A stretch of 12,892 nucleotides of DNA from Bacteroidota bacterium (GTDB lineage: Bacteria; Bacteroidota; Bacteroidia; Chitinophagales; Chitinophagaceae). Below are positions 6,346 through 12,892 of this stretch, in pieces (position 1 is the first letter of the stretch; each line of letters opens with the position of its first letter). The translations under genes and the position numbers were made by a program. The stretch covers positions 1-12,892 of the forward strand of contig JAFAEW010000062.1 of assembly GCA_023423835.1 (NCBI GenBank). Direction: 5' to 3'. The notes beneath the pieces were generated by a model, which made no database searches, was not told the DNA's origin, and saw nothing but the letters and a program-made list of their open reading frames with translations.

Positions 6346-7626
6346 ATGAACGAACGATTATTACAATTTATCTGGCAGTTCCAGTATTTCAATAAAGACA
6401 ACCTCAGGACCATCGACGATCTGCCACTTCAGATATTGAAGCCCGGAACCTTGAATACGAATCAGGGACCTGATTTTCTTGATGCACAAATAAAATTAAA
6501 CAACACCTTGTGGGCCGGGAATATCGAAATTCATATTCTTGGATCGGATTGGAATTTGCATGGCCATTCCAATGACCCGAATTATTCAAATGTAATTCTG
6601 CACGTTGTTTGGGAAAATAACAGCGCGGTGGTTTTATCCGGCGGACAAACGATTCCTACAATAGAAATGCAGCCACTGATTGCAAAAACGATGCTTGAGA
6701 CATACTACCGGCTGATGCAGCAGGATCAGTTTGTAAGTTGCACCAAACATCTTCCCGCGCTTTCAGATATTGCCTGGGTGTCATGGAAGGAAAGACTTGC
6801 AGTAGAAAGGCTTTTGAGAAAATCTTCGGGCGTGATAGACCTCGTAAAAAAATCCAATAACCATTGGGAAGAAACATTTTGGTGGCTGCTGGCCCGCAAC
6901 TTCGGTATAAAACTGAATTCAGAGGTTTTTGAGGAAATAGCGGTTTCCATACCGTTGAATGTGCTTGCCAAACATAAGAGCCAGATTCACCAACTTGAAG
7001 CGTTGTTATTCGGACAGGCGGGATTGCTGAACGATGAACGGGAGGATGACTATTACCGTTTATTGCAACGTGAATATAAATTGCTCTCCACCAAATTCAA
7101 CCTTCGGTCTGTAGGAAGAAAGCCCGATCTTCTGAGGATGCGACCCGCAAACTTTCCCACGGTGAGGCTGGCTCAACTTGCCATGCTGATTCATCATTCA
7201 AATCACATGTTTTCCAGGGTTCTGGAAGCCAACCATTGCCGGCAGCTATATTCACTGTTGAATGTTACCACCAATGATTATTGGCATTATCACTACCGTT
7301 TTGGAGAAACAACGGCTTATCATCCAAAGACACTGGGAAAAACAATGGCGGAAAATATTCTGATAAATACCATTATCCCGGTTTTATATGCTTACGGACA
7401 ACACAAAAAGATTGAAGCAATTCAGGAGCGGGCAGTAGCTTTTCTGAGCCAGATTTCTGCAGAAAAAAATACGATCACACGCAACTGGGAAAAATACGGC
7501 ATCGCAAACCTTACGGCCCTCGATTCGCAGGCTTTGATTGAACTAAAAAACAGTTATTGCAACAAACATTTATGCCTCGAATGTGCTGTGGGAAATAAGA
7601 TTCTGCGATCAGATAAGACGGCCTGA
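6346..7626 (+). CDS. DUF2851 family protein
   Basis: The 426-residue product belongs to a Bacteroidota family of unknown function. Its N-terminus reads MNERLLQFIWQFQYFN and is followed by LNTNQGPDFLDAQIK (37-50), LWAGNIEIHILGSDW (55-69) and NVILHVVW (82-89), the family signature. The spacing of P42-D43 and E61-x-H63 recalls the PD-(D/E)xK nuclease core, but the usual lysine is histidine, so this is only a suggestion. Near the C-terminus C405, C410 and C413 form a C-x4-C-x2-C cluster ending in CAVG, which may bind metal. No signal peptide or membrane segment is seen. The ATG at 6346 gives the normal family start; a TTG at 6316 is in frame but adds ten unrelated residues and lies in an inverted repeat. 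It follows maf by 45 nt on the same strand and converges with ade, the stops being 4 nt apart. Confidence 0.88.
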   Translation: MNERLLQFIWQFQYFNKDNLRTIDDLPLQILKPGTLNTNQGPDFLDAQIKLNNTLWAGNIEIHILGSDWNLHGHSNDPNYSNVILHVVWENNSAVVLSGGQTIPTIEMQPLIAKTMLETYYRLMQQDQFVSCTKHLPALSDIAWVSWKERLAVERLLRKSSGVIDLVKKSNNHWEETFWWLLARNFGIKLNSEVFEEIAVSIPLNVLAKHKSQIHQLEALLFGQAGLLNDEREDDYYRLLQREYKLLSTKFNLRSVGRKPDLLRMRPANFPTVRLAQLAMLIHHSNHMFSRVLEANHCRQLYSLLNVTTNDYWHYHYRFGETTAYHPKTLGKTMAENILINTIIPVLYAYGQHKKIEAIQERAVAFLSQISAEKNTITRNWEKYGIANLTALDSQALIELKNSYCNKHLCLECAVGNKILRSDKTA

Positions 7627-7636
7627 CACATCAGGC
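7621..7636. repeat. GC-rich palindrome spanning both stop codons of convergent DUF2851 gene and ade
   Basis: GCCTGA (7621-7626), loop CACA, and TCAGGC (7631-7636) form a perfect 6-bp hairpin. Each arm is the last Ala codon plus the TGA stop of one of the two convergent genes. It could act as a short bidirectional terminator or 3'-end stabiliser, but neither strand has a T-run after it. The symmetry is seen directly; function is inferred. Confidence 0.5.
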
Positions 7637-9265
7637 ATATAATCTGAAAGTTTCACCATCAAACATTCCTTTATCACTCAGCTTAACAGAAGGAATCACG
7701 AGCAACGCCATAAAACTTAGTGTCATGAAAGGAGCTGAAAGGCTGCTGCCTGCTTCCTTCGCCATTTTATCTAATTCTGTGTATTGCCGCGCCACCTCGT
7801 ATCCGTCTTCATTGCTCATTAATCCTGCAACGGGAAGAGCCAAAACCTTTTGCTGCCGGGCATTTGCATAACAGACGCCACCCTTGCTTTCAACAAGCAG
7901 ATTGATGGCCGTCAACAGCGCGTCATCATCGGCTCCTACGCCGATGATATTGTGACTGTCGTGCGCCACGGTAGAGGCAATAGCACCAGATTTCAAACCG
8001 AAGTTTTTTATAAAACCAACAGCAACCGGAGCAGGCTGATACCGGTTTACGACAGCAATCTTGAGAATATCTCTTCCGGGATCACTCGCCGCCAATCCAT
8101 TTTCAATGGTCGGTTGTAAATTTAGTTTATTCGTCACCAGTTGTCCATCCAGGGCTTCAATAACCGGAATGCCGGCGATTTTATCGGCGGTAAAAACGAG
8201 ATCTTCCGCACTGATCGTCTTAGCGTGAAAATTATTGATGACTCCCTGCCGGATGCGTTCAATTTTTGTTTCGCCGTTTTCTGCTACCAGCTCACCGTTG
8301 ATAAAGGTTTTCAGTACTTTGAATTGTTTCAGATCTTCAACAACAATAAAATCTGCCGGATCTCCTACTTTCAATAAGCCCGAATCTATTTTATAATGTC
8401 TTACCGGATTAACACAAGCAGCTTTCAGCACTTTATAAACGTCAATTCCTCTTTCTACCGCTCGTTTGCATAACACGTTTATATGGCCTTCCACCAGGCT
8501 GTCGGGATGCTTATCGTCGCTGCAAAACATAATGGCATCCGGATAATCATTCAACAATGGAATTAACGCTTCAAAATTTTTAGCTGCACTTCCTTCCCTG
8601 ATCAGGATTTTCATTCCGAAGCTTATTTTTTCCAATGCCTCCTCAAGCGTAAAACATTCATGATCGGTGCTTATCCCTGAAAGAATATATTGCCGTGCCT
8701 GTTCTCCCCTCAAACCCGGCGCATGTCCATCAACCGGCTTATCTCTTTTTGCTGCAGCATCAATTTTCTTGATTACCTCTGCATCTTTTGAAAGAACGCC
8801 TGGAAAATTCATCATCTCACTGAGGTATAAAATTTCTGCCTTATCGAGCAATTTTTCTACAGCTGCACTGTCGAGGGAGGCGCCCGCCGTTTCAAAAGAC
8901 GTTGCCGGAACGCAGCTCGGCGCACCGAAATTGAATTTGAAATTAACCTTGCTTCCATTTTCGATCATGTACTCCACTCCTTCCAATCCACATACGTTTG
9001 CAATCTCATGCGGATCGCTGATGGTCGCAACCGTTCCGTGAACAACTGCTAGTCTGGCGAATTCTGATGGGATGATCATGCTGCTTTCAATATGAACGTG
9101 GCTGTCTATGAATCCCGGCAGGATGTAAGGCAGTTGCGTTTTCGAAGGTTCACAAGGTTCAACAGATTCAATTTTTCCCGAATGAATACGCAGTCTGGCC
9201 GGAAACATTTCACCCGCTTCAACTGATACGTAGATGCCTTCTATTTCAAACGATGTATTATTCAT
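7631..9265 (-). CDS. ade: Adenine deaminase
   Basis: Ade converts adenine to hypoxanthine and ammonia for purine salvage, using a binuclear metal centre in the cytosol. From the ATG at 9265 the protein has 544 residues, normal for the family. The amidohydrolase metal ligands are all visible: PGFIDSHVHIESSM (H56, H58), E150 in LSEMMNFPGV, H181 in DGHAPGLRG, H202 in STDHECFT, and the CSDDKHPDSL block (D250, D251). The C-terminal Ade-specific domain follows, with STVAHDSHNIIGVGADD (H435, H438) and NLLVESKGG. The frame is open a further 31 codons to an ATG at 9358, but that extension does not resemble the family and covers a terminator-like hairpin, so I start at 9265. The end converges on DUF2851. 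Upstream is a 260-nt gap after trmD holding the hairpin, so ade probably has its own promoter or is attenuated. A one-mismatch -7 box, TAATTTTA, lies at 9305-9298. Confidence 0.95.
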   Translation of the reverse strand: MNNTSFEIEGIYVSVEAGEMFPARLRIHSGKIESVEPCEPSKTQLPYILPGFIDSHVHIESSMIIPSEFARLAVVHGTVATISDPHEIANVCGLEGVEYMIENGSKVNFKFNFGAPSCVPATSFETAGASLDSAAVEKLLDKAEILYLSEMMNFPGVLSKDAEVIKKIDAAAKRDKPVDGHAPGLRGEQARQYILSGISTDHECFTLEEALEKISFGMKILIREGSAAKNFEALIPLLNDYPDAIMFCSDDKHPDSLVEGHINVLCKRAVERGIDVYKVLKAACVNPVRHYKIDSGLLKVGDPADFIVVEDLKQFKVLKTFINGELVAENGETKIERIRQGVINNFHAKTISAEDLVFTADKIAGIPVIEALDGQLVTNKLNLQPTIENGLAASDPGRDILKIAVVNRYQPAPVAVGFIKNFGLKSGAIASTVAHDSHNIIGVGADDDALLTAINLLVESKGGVCYANARQQKVLALPVAGLMSNEDGYEVARQYTELDKMAKEAGSSLSAPFMTLSFMALLVIPSVKLSDKGMFDGETFRLYA

Positions 9266-9320
9266 TGACGAGTTGATTTTTTCTTTATTAGAGGGGTTAA
9301 AATTAATCCTAAAGTGGCTA

Positions 9321-9355
9321 TAAAAGGAAAAGATCCTGCCACCTGCAGAATCTTT
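9321..9355 (-). terminator. Terminator-like hairpin between trmD and ade
   Basis: On the minus strand, AAAGATTCTGC (9355-9345), loop AGGTG and GCAGGATCTTT (9339-9329) form an 11-bp stem with a single G-U pair, followed by TTCCTTTT. This has the form of an intrinsic terminator. It lies about 170 nt after the trmD stop and about 65 nt before the ade ATG, so it may end trmD transcription after a long 3' region or act as an attenuator in an ade leader. A weaker hairpin, AAACT-TGTAG-AGTTT followed by TT, lies upstream at 9462-9448. Beyond these and four scattered GGACA words, I see nothing in the rest of 9266-9525. Confidence 0.65.
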
Positions 9356-9525
9356 CAATTTTTAATCAAGATAGAATGTTGGATTTTCCTGGGATATATA
9401 AGATATTTAAAACGGACAGTAAACTGATGTAAAATTAGGACATCCAAAAACTCTACAAGTTTAGAATCTGGCAAAACAATATCCCAATCGGACAAATTTT
9501 GCCTTTTTAGGACATTTTATTCTTT

Positions 9526-10215
9526 TCACCTTTCCTCCCGGTCCTGCAGCAGATCACTCCGTTTTGCGGCTGTAATGGCAAATGATTGTTCATTTCTCCA
9601 CTCATCAATCAATTTTTGATTTCCGCTTAAAAGTACTTCCGGAACTTTCCATCCTCTGAATTCTGCCGGGCGACTGTAAACCGGCGGAGCGAGTAATCCA
9701 TCCTGGTAGGAATCAAAAAGTGCCGACGTTTCATCGTTCAGCACCCCGGGAATTAACCGGCCTATTGTATCCACAACAACGGCAGCAGCCAATTCTCCGC
9801 CACTTAATACATAATCTCCGATGGAAATTTCCATGGTTACGAAATTATCGCGGATACGCTGGTCAATTCCCTTATAATGACCGCAGATAATCAGTAGATT
9901 TTCTTTTAGAGAAAGGCGGTTGGCCAGCTTCTGACCAAAAGTTTCGCCATCGGGTGTGAGATAAATTATTTCATCAAACGAACGGTCTTTTTGCAATTCT
10001 TCAATAGCGTTGGCAAGTGGCTCACACATCATCACCATCCCTGCTCCGCCGCCGTATTGGTAATCGTCGATCTGACCATGCTTATTTATGGCCCATTTCC
10101 TCAGGTCGTGCACTACAACCTCGAGTAAACCTTTTTCCTGCGCCCTTTTTAGGATCGAATGACTAAAAGGACCTTCGAGCAATGAAGGCACTACACTTAT
10201 AATATCAATCTTCAT
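9526..10215 (-). CDS. trmD: tRNA (guanine-N1)-methyltransferase
   Basis: TrmD methylates N1 of G37 next to the anticodon, which prevents +1 frameshifting; it is a knotted SPOUT enzyme that works as a homodimer with S-adenosylmethionine. The 229-residue protein is complete. Visible blocks are YGGGAGMVM (54-62), LTPDGETFGQ (86-95), LIICGHYKGIDQR (108-120), SIGDYVLSGGELAA (131-144) in the knot, IGRLIPGVL with R153, and DSYQDGLLAPPVYSRP with the likely general base D168. The canonical CGRYEG(V/I)DER is CGHYKGIDQR here. The start MKIDIISVVP is the normal family start and has no Shine-Dalgarno. A perfect -7 box ends 4 nt before the ATG, so the mRNA may be leaderless. The usual partners rpsP, rimM and rplS are not adjacent; instead the S4 gene lies 64 nt upstream on the same strand. 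Confidence 0.98.
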   Translation of the reverse strand: MKIDIISVVPSLLEGPFSHSILKRAQEKGLLEVVVHDLRKWAINKHGQIDDYQYGGGAGMVMMCEPLANAIEELQKDRSFDEIIYLTPDGETFGQKLANRLSLKENLLIICGHYKGIDQRIRDNFVTMEISIGDYVLSGGELAAAVVVDTIGRLIPGVLNDETSALFDSYQDGLLAPPVYSRPAEFRGWKVPEVLLSGNQKLIDEWRNEQSFAITAAKRSDLLQDREER

Positions 10216-10219
10216 CGCA

Positions 10220-10227
10220 CAAATTTA
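10220..10227 (-). promoter_or_regulatory. -7 promoter element TAAATTTG directly upstream of trmD
   Basis: Read on the minus strand, TAAATTTG matches TAnnTTTG fully and is followed by four bases and then the trmD ATG. As transcription in this phylum starts a few bases after the box, the RNA would begin at or near the start codon. No clear TTG -33 box is present at 17-23 nt. It implies that trmD is transcribed independently of the S4 gene. Confidence 0.5.
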
Positions 10228-10279
10228 CACCTGAAACAGTATTGAAAAGATTGTAATTGGCAGATCGATTGAAAGCACT

Positions 10280-10669
10280 TCACTCCCCTAAAATATCGTC
10301 TCTGTTGCGCCTTTGTTTCTTGGTTGGCCGGCCGATTTTACTCAAACGTTTTCCGGTATGAAAGACCGGCGCCTGGAAATCAGAAGCGGCCAGCTCTTCC
10401 GGCGGTGTAATGTCTTTATAATGCTTTATAGCTTCAGGATAAGCAACTCTGTTGGGCAGCAGTCCGGTAACCTCAATAATCCACTTTCTTGCATCGGTTT
10501 TAATTTCATAAATCTCGTGCAGGTTTACCGGTTTTGAAGGTTTTACGGCCTGTCCATTTATTTTCACCTTCCCTTTTTCACAGGCTTCAGCGGCAAGGCT
10601 ACGCGTTTTAAATATTCTGATGTTCCACAAATATTTATCAATCCTCAGTTTTTCCTTTACCGCTTCCAT
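10280..10669 (-). CDS. S4-domain RNA-binding protein (Hsp15/HslR-like)
   Basis: The 129-residue basic protein has an S4 RNA-binding domain at about 7-60: LRIDKYLWNIRIFKTRSLA, then ACEKGKVKINGQAVKPSKPV. The C-terminal end GRPTKKQRRNRDD matches the tail of Hsp15 (HslR) proteins. In E. coli Hsp15 binds free 50S subunits carrying a stalled nascent peptidyl-tRNA and helps recycle them; the same role here is inferred. Length matches the family (about 130). The ATG at 10669 gives a sensible start, and a perfect -7 element lies 4 nt before it, with no Shine-Dalgarno. The gene is 64 nt upstream of trmD on the same strand and divergent from ppc across 84 nt. Pairing with trmD is compatible with a translation-related role but is not proof. 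Confidence 0.88.
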   Translation of the reverse strand: MEAVKEKLRIDKYLWNIRIFKTRSLAAEACEKGKVKINGQAVKPSKPVNLHEIYEIKTDARKWIIEVTGLLPNRVAYPEAIKHYKDITPPEELAASDFQAPVFHTGKRLSKIGRPTKKQRRNRDDILGE

Positions 10670-10673
10670 CGGC

Positions 10674-10681
10674 CAAAATTA
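10674..10681 (-). promoter_or_regulatory. -7 promoter element TAATTTTG directly upstream of S4 gene
   Basis: TAATTTTG on the minus strand (10681-10674) matches TAnnTTTG fully and ends 4 nt before the ATG, the same spacing as at trmD. A TTTCG lies 19 nt upstream (10705-10701) and might serve as a degenerate -33 element. A leaderless or near-leaderless transcript is predicted. Confidence 0.5.
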
Positions 10682-10725
10682 TTGAATATAATCGTGTAGC
10701 CGAAAGAGCATTCCACAGATTTAGA

Positions 10726-10733
10726 TAACTTTA
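10726..10733 (+). promoter_or_regulatory. Possible degenerate -7 element TAACTTTA upstream of ppc
   Basis: TAACTTTA differs from TAnnTTTG only at the last base and lies 20 nt before the ppc ATG, within the 84-nt divergent region shared with the S4 gene. No -33 TTG is seen at proper spacing. Weak evidence, based on one-mismatch similarity and position only. Confidence 0.25.
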
Positions 10734-10753
10734 TCCATCAAGAATGCAAAACT

Positions 10754-12892
10754 ATGACAGGCTCCAACAATTATCTGCAGCAATTTAAGGAAGAGGTGGG
10801 AACAAAATTTCAGCTTTACAACAGCCTGTTTACCTCTCTTCCGTTTCACAGGATTGAAAAAACCGGTGTGCTATTAACGCTGTTTCTTCTGCATTGCGAA
10901 GACGGGTTCAGGAAACATCAGTCACCGCAGATGATTGTTGAAAGCTTTCTTGAGCAGTTTGGTTTTTCGCATTCAAAAGAAGGAACCGATCTTTTATTTT
11001 TATTTATTCAGTATGCGGAAAGGCAGGTGGTGTTGTTTGATGCCCTGGAAGACGCAGCTTTTGCCGACATTAATGATTTGAACGGGCAGGGTAGCCTGCA
11101 CAACCTGCTGATTGAATTTTCACATGAAAAGGATAAAAAGCAAATTGAAAAACATCTGAAGAATTTCGCCGTGCGGATTGTTTTAACCGCTCACCCAACT
11201 CAATTTTATCCCGACGAGGTTTTGGGAATTTTAAATGACCTCTCTAACGCACTGCAGAAGGATAATGCCTCCTTGATCAATTCGTATTTGCAGCAACTCG
11301 GCAAAACGCCTTTCCTTAAATCAAAAAAACCGACACCCTTTGACGAAGCACTGAGCTTGATCTGGTTTCTGGAAAACACTTTTTATCCTGCAGCCGGAAA
11401 TATTTTGATGGAATGGCGCAATGCAGATCCTTCGCTTCATTGCAATGATAAAATGATCAGTATGGGATTCTGGCCCGGCGGTGACAGGGATGGCAATCCT
11501 TATGTAACTGCTAAAACAACTTTGCTGGTTTCGGAAGCATTGCACAAAAGCATTCTGAAATGTTATTACAAGGATATCATCAGGCTGAGGCGGCGACTGA
11601 CTTTCAAAGGGGTTGAAGAAAAGATTATTGAAGTTGAAGCGCTGCTCTATGATCATATCTTTCTTGAAAAGTCGGGCAATCCGGTTTCAGTAAAAGATAT
11701 TCTGAAAATACTGTCGGAAGCGGAGACGGTTTTAATTGAAAAACACAACAGCTTATTCTTACCGCTGCTTCAAAACCTTATCGACAAGGTAAAAACTTTC
11801 GGAACCTATTTCGCTACGCTGGATTTGAGGCAGGACAGTTCAATCATAGCGGATGTAATGAAGGCGATTGATGCTCAAACCCCGATATTGCCCGACGGCT
11901 ACTTCGGGAAAACCGAAGATGAAAAAATAGATATTCTTTCAAAAATTGAATCCGCAGCAGATGCGGAAATTTTTGAGGAAGGCGTGATCAAGGATACCTT
12001 CCGTAGTATGCAGGTGATGAGGGAAATTCAGAATAGATACGGCGAGAATGCCTGCTATCGCTACATCTTAAGCCACAGCACTTCCGCATTGAATCTAATG
12101 GAAATCTATGCGCTGCTGATTTTATCAGGATGGAAAAAAGCAACGCTTTCCGTTGATATTGTTCCCTTGTTTGAAACCATTCCGGATTTAGAAAATGCTT
12201 CGAAAGTGATGGAGCAGTTATATCGGAATGACACCTACCGCGGTCATCTAAAACAGCGCAACAACACGCAAACCATTATGCTCGGATTTTCTGATGGCAC
12301 GAAAGACGGGGGATATTTCATGGCCAATTACAGCATTTACCTTGCGAAAAAATCGCTAACCAAACTCGCCAGGGAATACGGAATTTCGTTGATATTTTTT
12401 GATGGCCGCGGCGGCCCTCCGGCAAGAGGAGGCGGAAAAACCCATAAGTTTTATGCATCAATGGGAAAAGAAATTGCAAATAATGAAATTCAGCTTACGA
12501 TTCAGGGACAAACCGTGAGTTCAAATTTCGGAACCGTTTTGTCCGCCCAATTCAATTTCGAACAATTGCTTCATGCCGGACTTGGAAACGAGCTTTACCT
12601 CGAAAATCGTGAAACCTTTTCCGAACAACAGGAATCGTTATTGAGTGAACTCGCATCGGAAAGCTATCAGTCTTATCTGAAACTGAAAACCAATCCCCAT
12701 TTCGTCGACTATTTGTCAGATATAAGCCCTTTGCGGTATTATGCCGATACAAATATTGGAAGCAGGCCGGCAAGAAGGAAAGGGCCGGCAAAGCTTAATT
12801 TAAATACACTCCGGGCAATTCCTTTTGTAGGATCATGGAGTCAGTTGAAACAAAATGTGCCCGGTTATTATGGATTGGGCACTGCGTTGAAG
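10754..12892 (+). CDS. ppc: Phosphoenolpyruvate carboxylase (3' end outside window)
   Basis: Ppc adds bicarbonate to phosphoenolpyruvate to form oxaloacetate, refilling the TCA cycle. The frame runs from ATG 10754 through 713 codons to the window edge without a stop; complete members are about 850-950 residues, so the C-terminal part is missing. Signatures in order are LTAHPTQ with catalytic H147 (144-150), GFWPGGDRDGNP (238-249), the MLGFSDGTKDGG block (509-520), FDGRGGPPARGGGKTH (549-564) with R552 and R558 of the glycine-rich active-site loop, and the start of the RPARRKG...LRAIPFVGSWSQ region. In the loop the position of E. coli H579 (FHGRGG) is D550, a form I associate with Bacteroidota enzymes. 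The start MTGSNNYLQQFKEEVG has no Shine-Dalgarno; an ATG at 10744 is out of frame. Divergent from the S4 gene. Allosteric sites in the missing C-terminus cannot be assessed. Confidence 0.97.
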   Translation, partial: MTGSNNYLQQFKEEVGTKFQLYNSLFTSLPFHRIEKTGVLLTLFLLHCEDGFRKHQSPQMIVESFLEQFGFSHSKEGTDLLFLFIQYAERQVVLFDALEDAAFADINDLNGQGSLHNLLIEFSHEKDKKQIEKHLKNFAVRIVLTAHPTQFYPDEVLGILNDLSNALQKDNASLINSYLQQLGKTPFLKSKKPTPFDEALSLIWFLENTFYPAAGNILMEWRNADPSLHCNDKMISMGFWPGGDRDGNPYVTAKTTLLVSEALHKSILKCYYKDIIRLRRRLTFKGVEEKIIEVEALLYDHIFLEKSGNPVSVKDILKILSEAETVLIEKHNSLFLPLLQNLIDKVKTFGTYFATLDLRQDSSIIADVMKAIDAQTPILPDGYFGKTEDEKIDILSKIESAADAEIFEEGVIKDTFRSMQVMREIQNRYGENACYRYILSHSTSALNLMEIYALLILSGWKKATLSVDIVPLFETIPDLENASKVMEQLYRNDTYRGHLKQRNNTQTIMLGFSDGTKDGGYFMANYSIYLAKKSLTKLAREYGISLIFFDGRGGPPARGGGKTHKFYASMGKEIANNEIQLTIQGQTVSSNFGTVLSAQFNFEQLLHAGLGNELYLENRETFSEQQESLLSELASESYQSYLKLKTNPHFVDYLSDISPLRYYADTNIGSRPARRKGPAKLNLNTLRAIPFVGSWSQLKQNVPGYYGLGTALK

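Noticed and set aside
9266..9358. 31-codon extension of adenine deaminase to an upstream ATG
   Set aside because: The family N-terminus begins at 9265; the extension reads through the terminator-like hairpin and resembles no Ade sequence.
9266..9525. Known purine riboswitch in the ade leader
   Set aside because: I looked for the paired-loop layout of a purine aptamer and could not see it; only the terminator-like hairpin is supported.
11321..11656. 111-codon minus-strand open frame inside ppc
   Set aside because: It is antisense to the conserved GFWPGGDRDGNP region of PEP carboxylase and has no recognisable features.
1..12892. Mobile element, CRISPR array, toxin-antitoxin or defence system
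   Set aside because: No transposase, integrase, direct-repeat array, tRNA-bounded insertion or defence-family gene is visible; all complete genes are core or lineage-conserved.

Overview
The window reads as chromosomal core DNA of a member of the Bacteroidota, probably of the Chitinophagales/Sphingobacteriales type; I cannot place it more finely by eye. The evidence is as follows. The type IA topoisomerase ends in four GR(F/Y/W)GP repeats and a lysine-rich tail instead of zinc ribbons. DUF2520 and DUF2851 proteins, both typical of this phylum, are present. The PEP carboxylase carries an FDGRGGPPARGGG loop. Several genes are preceded by the Bacteroidota -7 promoter element TAnnTTTG, and almost none has a Shine-Dalgarno sequence. 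I see no rRNA, tRNA, CRISPR array, insertion sequence, phage gene or other mobile element, and coding density is high.

Layout. (1) Left edge, minus strand: the N-terminal 126 codons of a SirB1/transglutaminase-like protein, then topA (578-3160) with a clear intrinsic terminator at 546-571. (2) Plus strand, 3358-7626: a compact run of DUF2520 Rossmann protein, KdsC-type HAD phosphatase, UbiA-family prenyltransferase, Maf nucleotide pyrophosphatase and DUF2851 protein, probably one or two transcription units. (3) Minus strand, 7631-10669: adenine deaminase (ade), trmD and an S4-domain (Hsp15-like) RNA-binding protein, apparently with separate promoters; an 11-bp terminator-like hairpin separates trmD from ade. 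(4) Right edge, plus strand: PEP carboxylase (ppc), cut off by the window end after 713 codons.

Most genes are housekeeping: DNA supercoiling, Kdo sugar phosphate processing, nucleotide-pool cleaning, purine salvage, tRNA m1G37 methylation, ribosome/RNA handling and anaplerotic carbon fixation. The least understood part is the plus-strand run at 3358-7626. It joins two uncharacterised families (DUF2520, DUF2851) to a sugar-phosphate phosphatase and a membrane prenyltransferase whose substrate cannot be read from sequence. It is the best candidate here for an undescribed function, although it looks like a lineage-conserved block rather than a newly acquired system. Other points of interest are regulatory: an overlapping strong Shine-Dalgarno and -7 promoter element before DUF2520, -7 elements so close to the trmD and S4 start codons that the mRNAs may be leaderless, a palindrome containing both stop codons of two convergent genes, and the hairpin in the ade leader. 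No stretch over 300 bases lacks a gene; the longest gaps are 9266-9525, 380-577 and 3161-3357.
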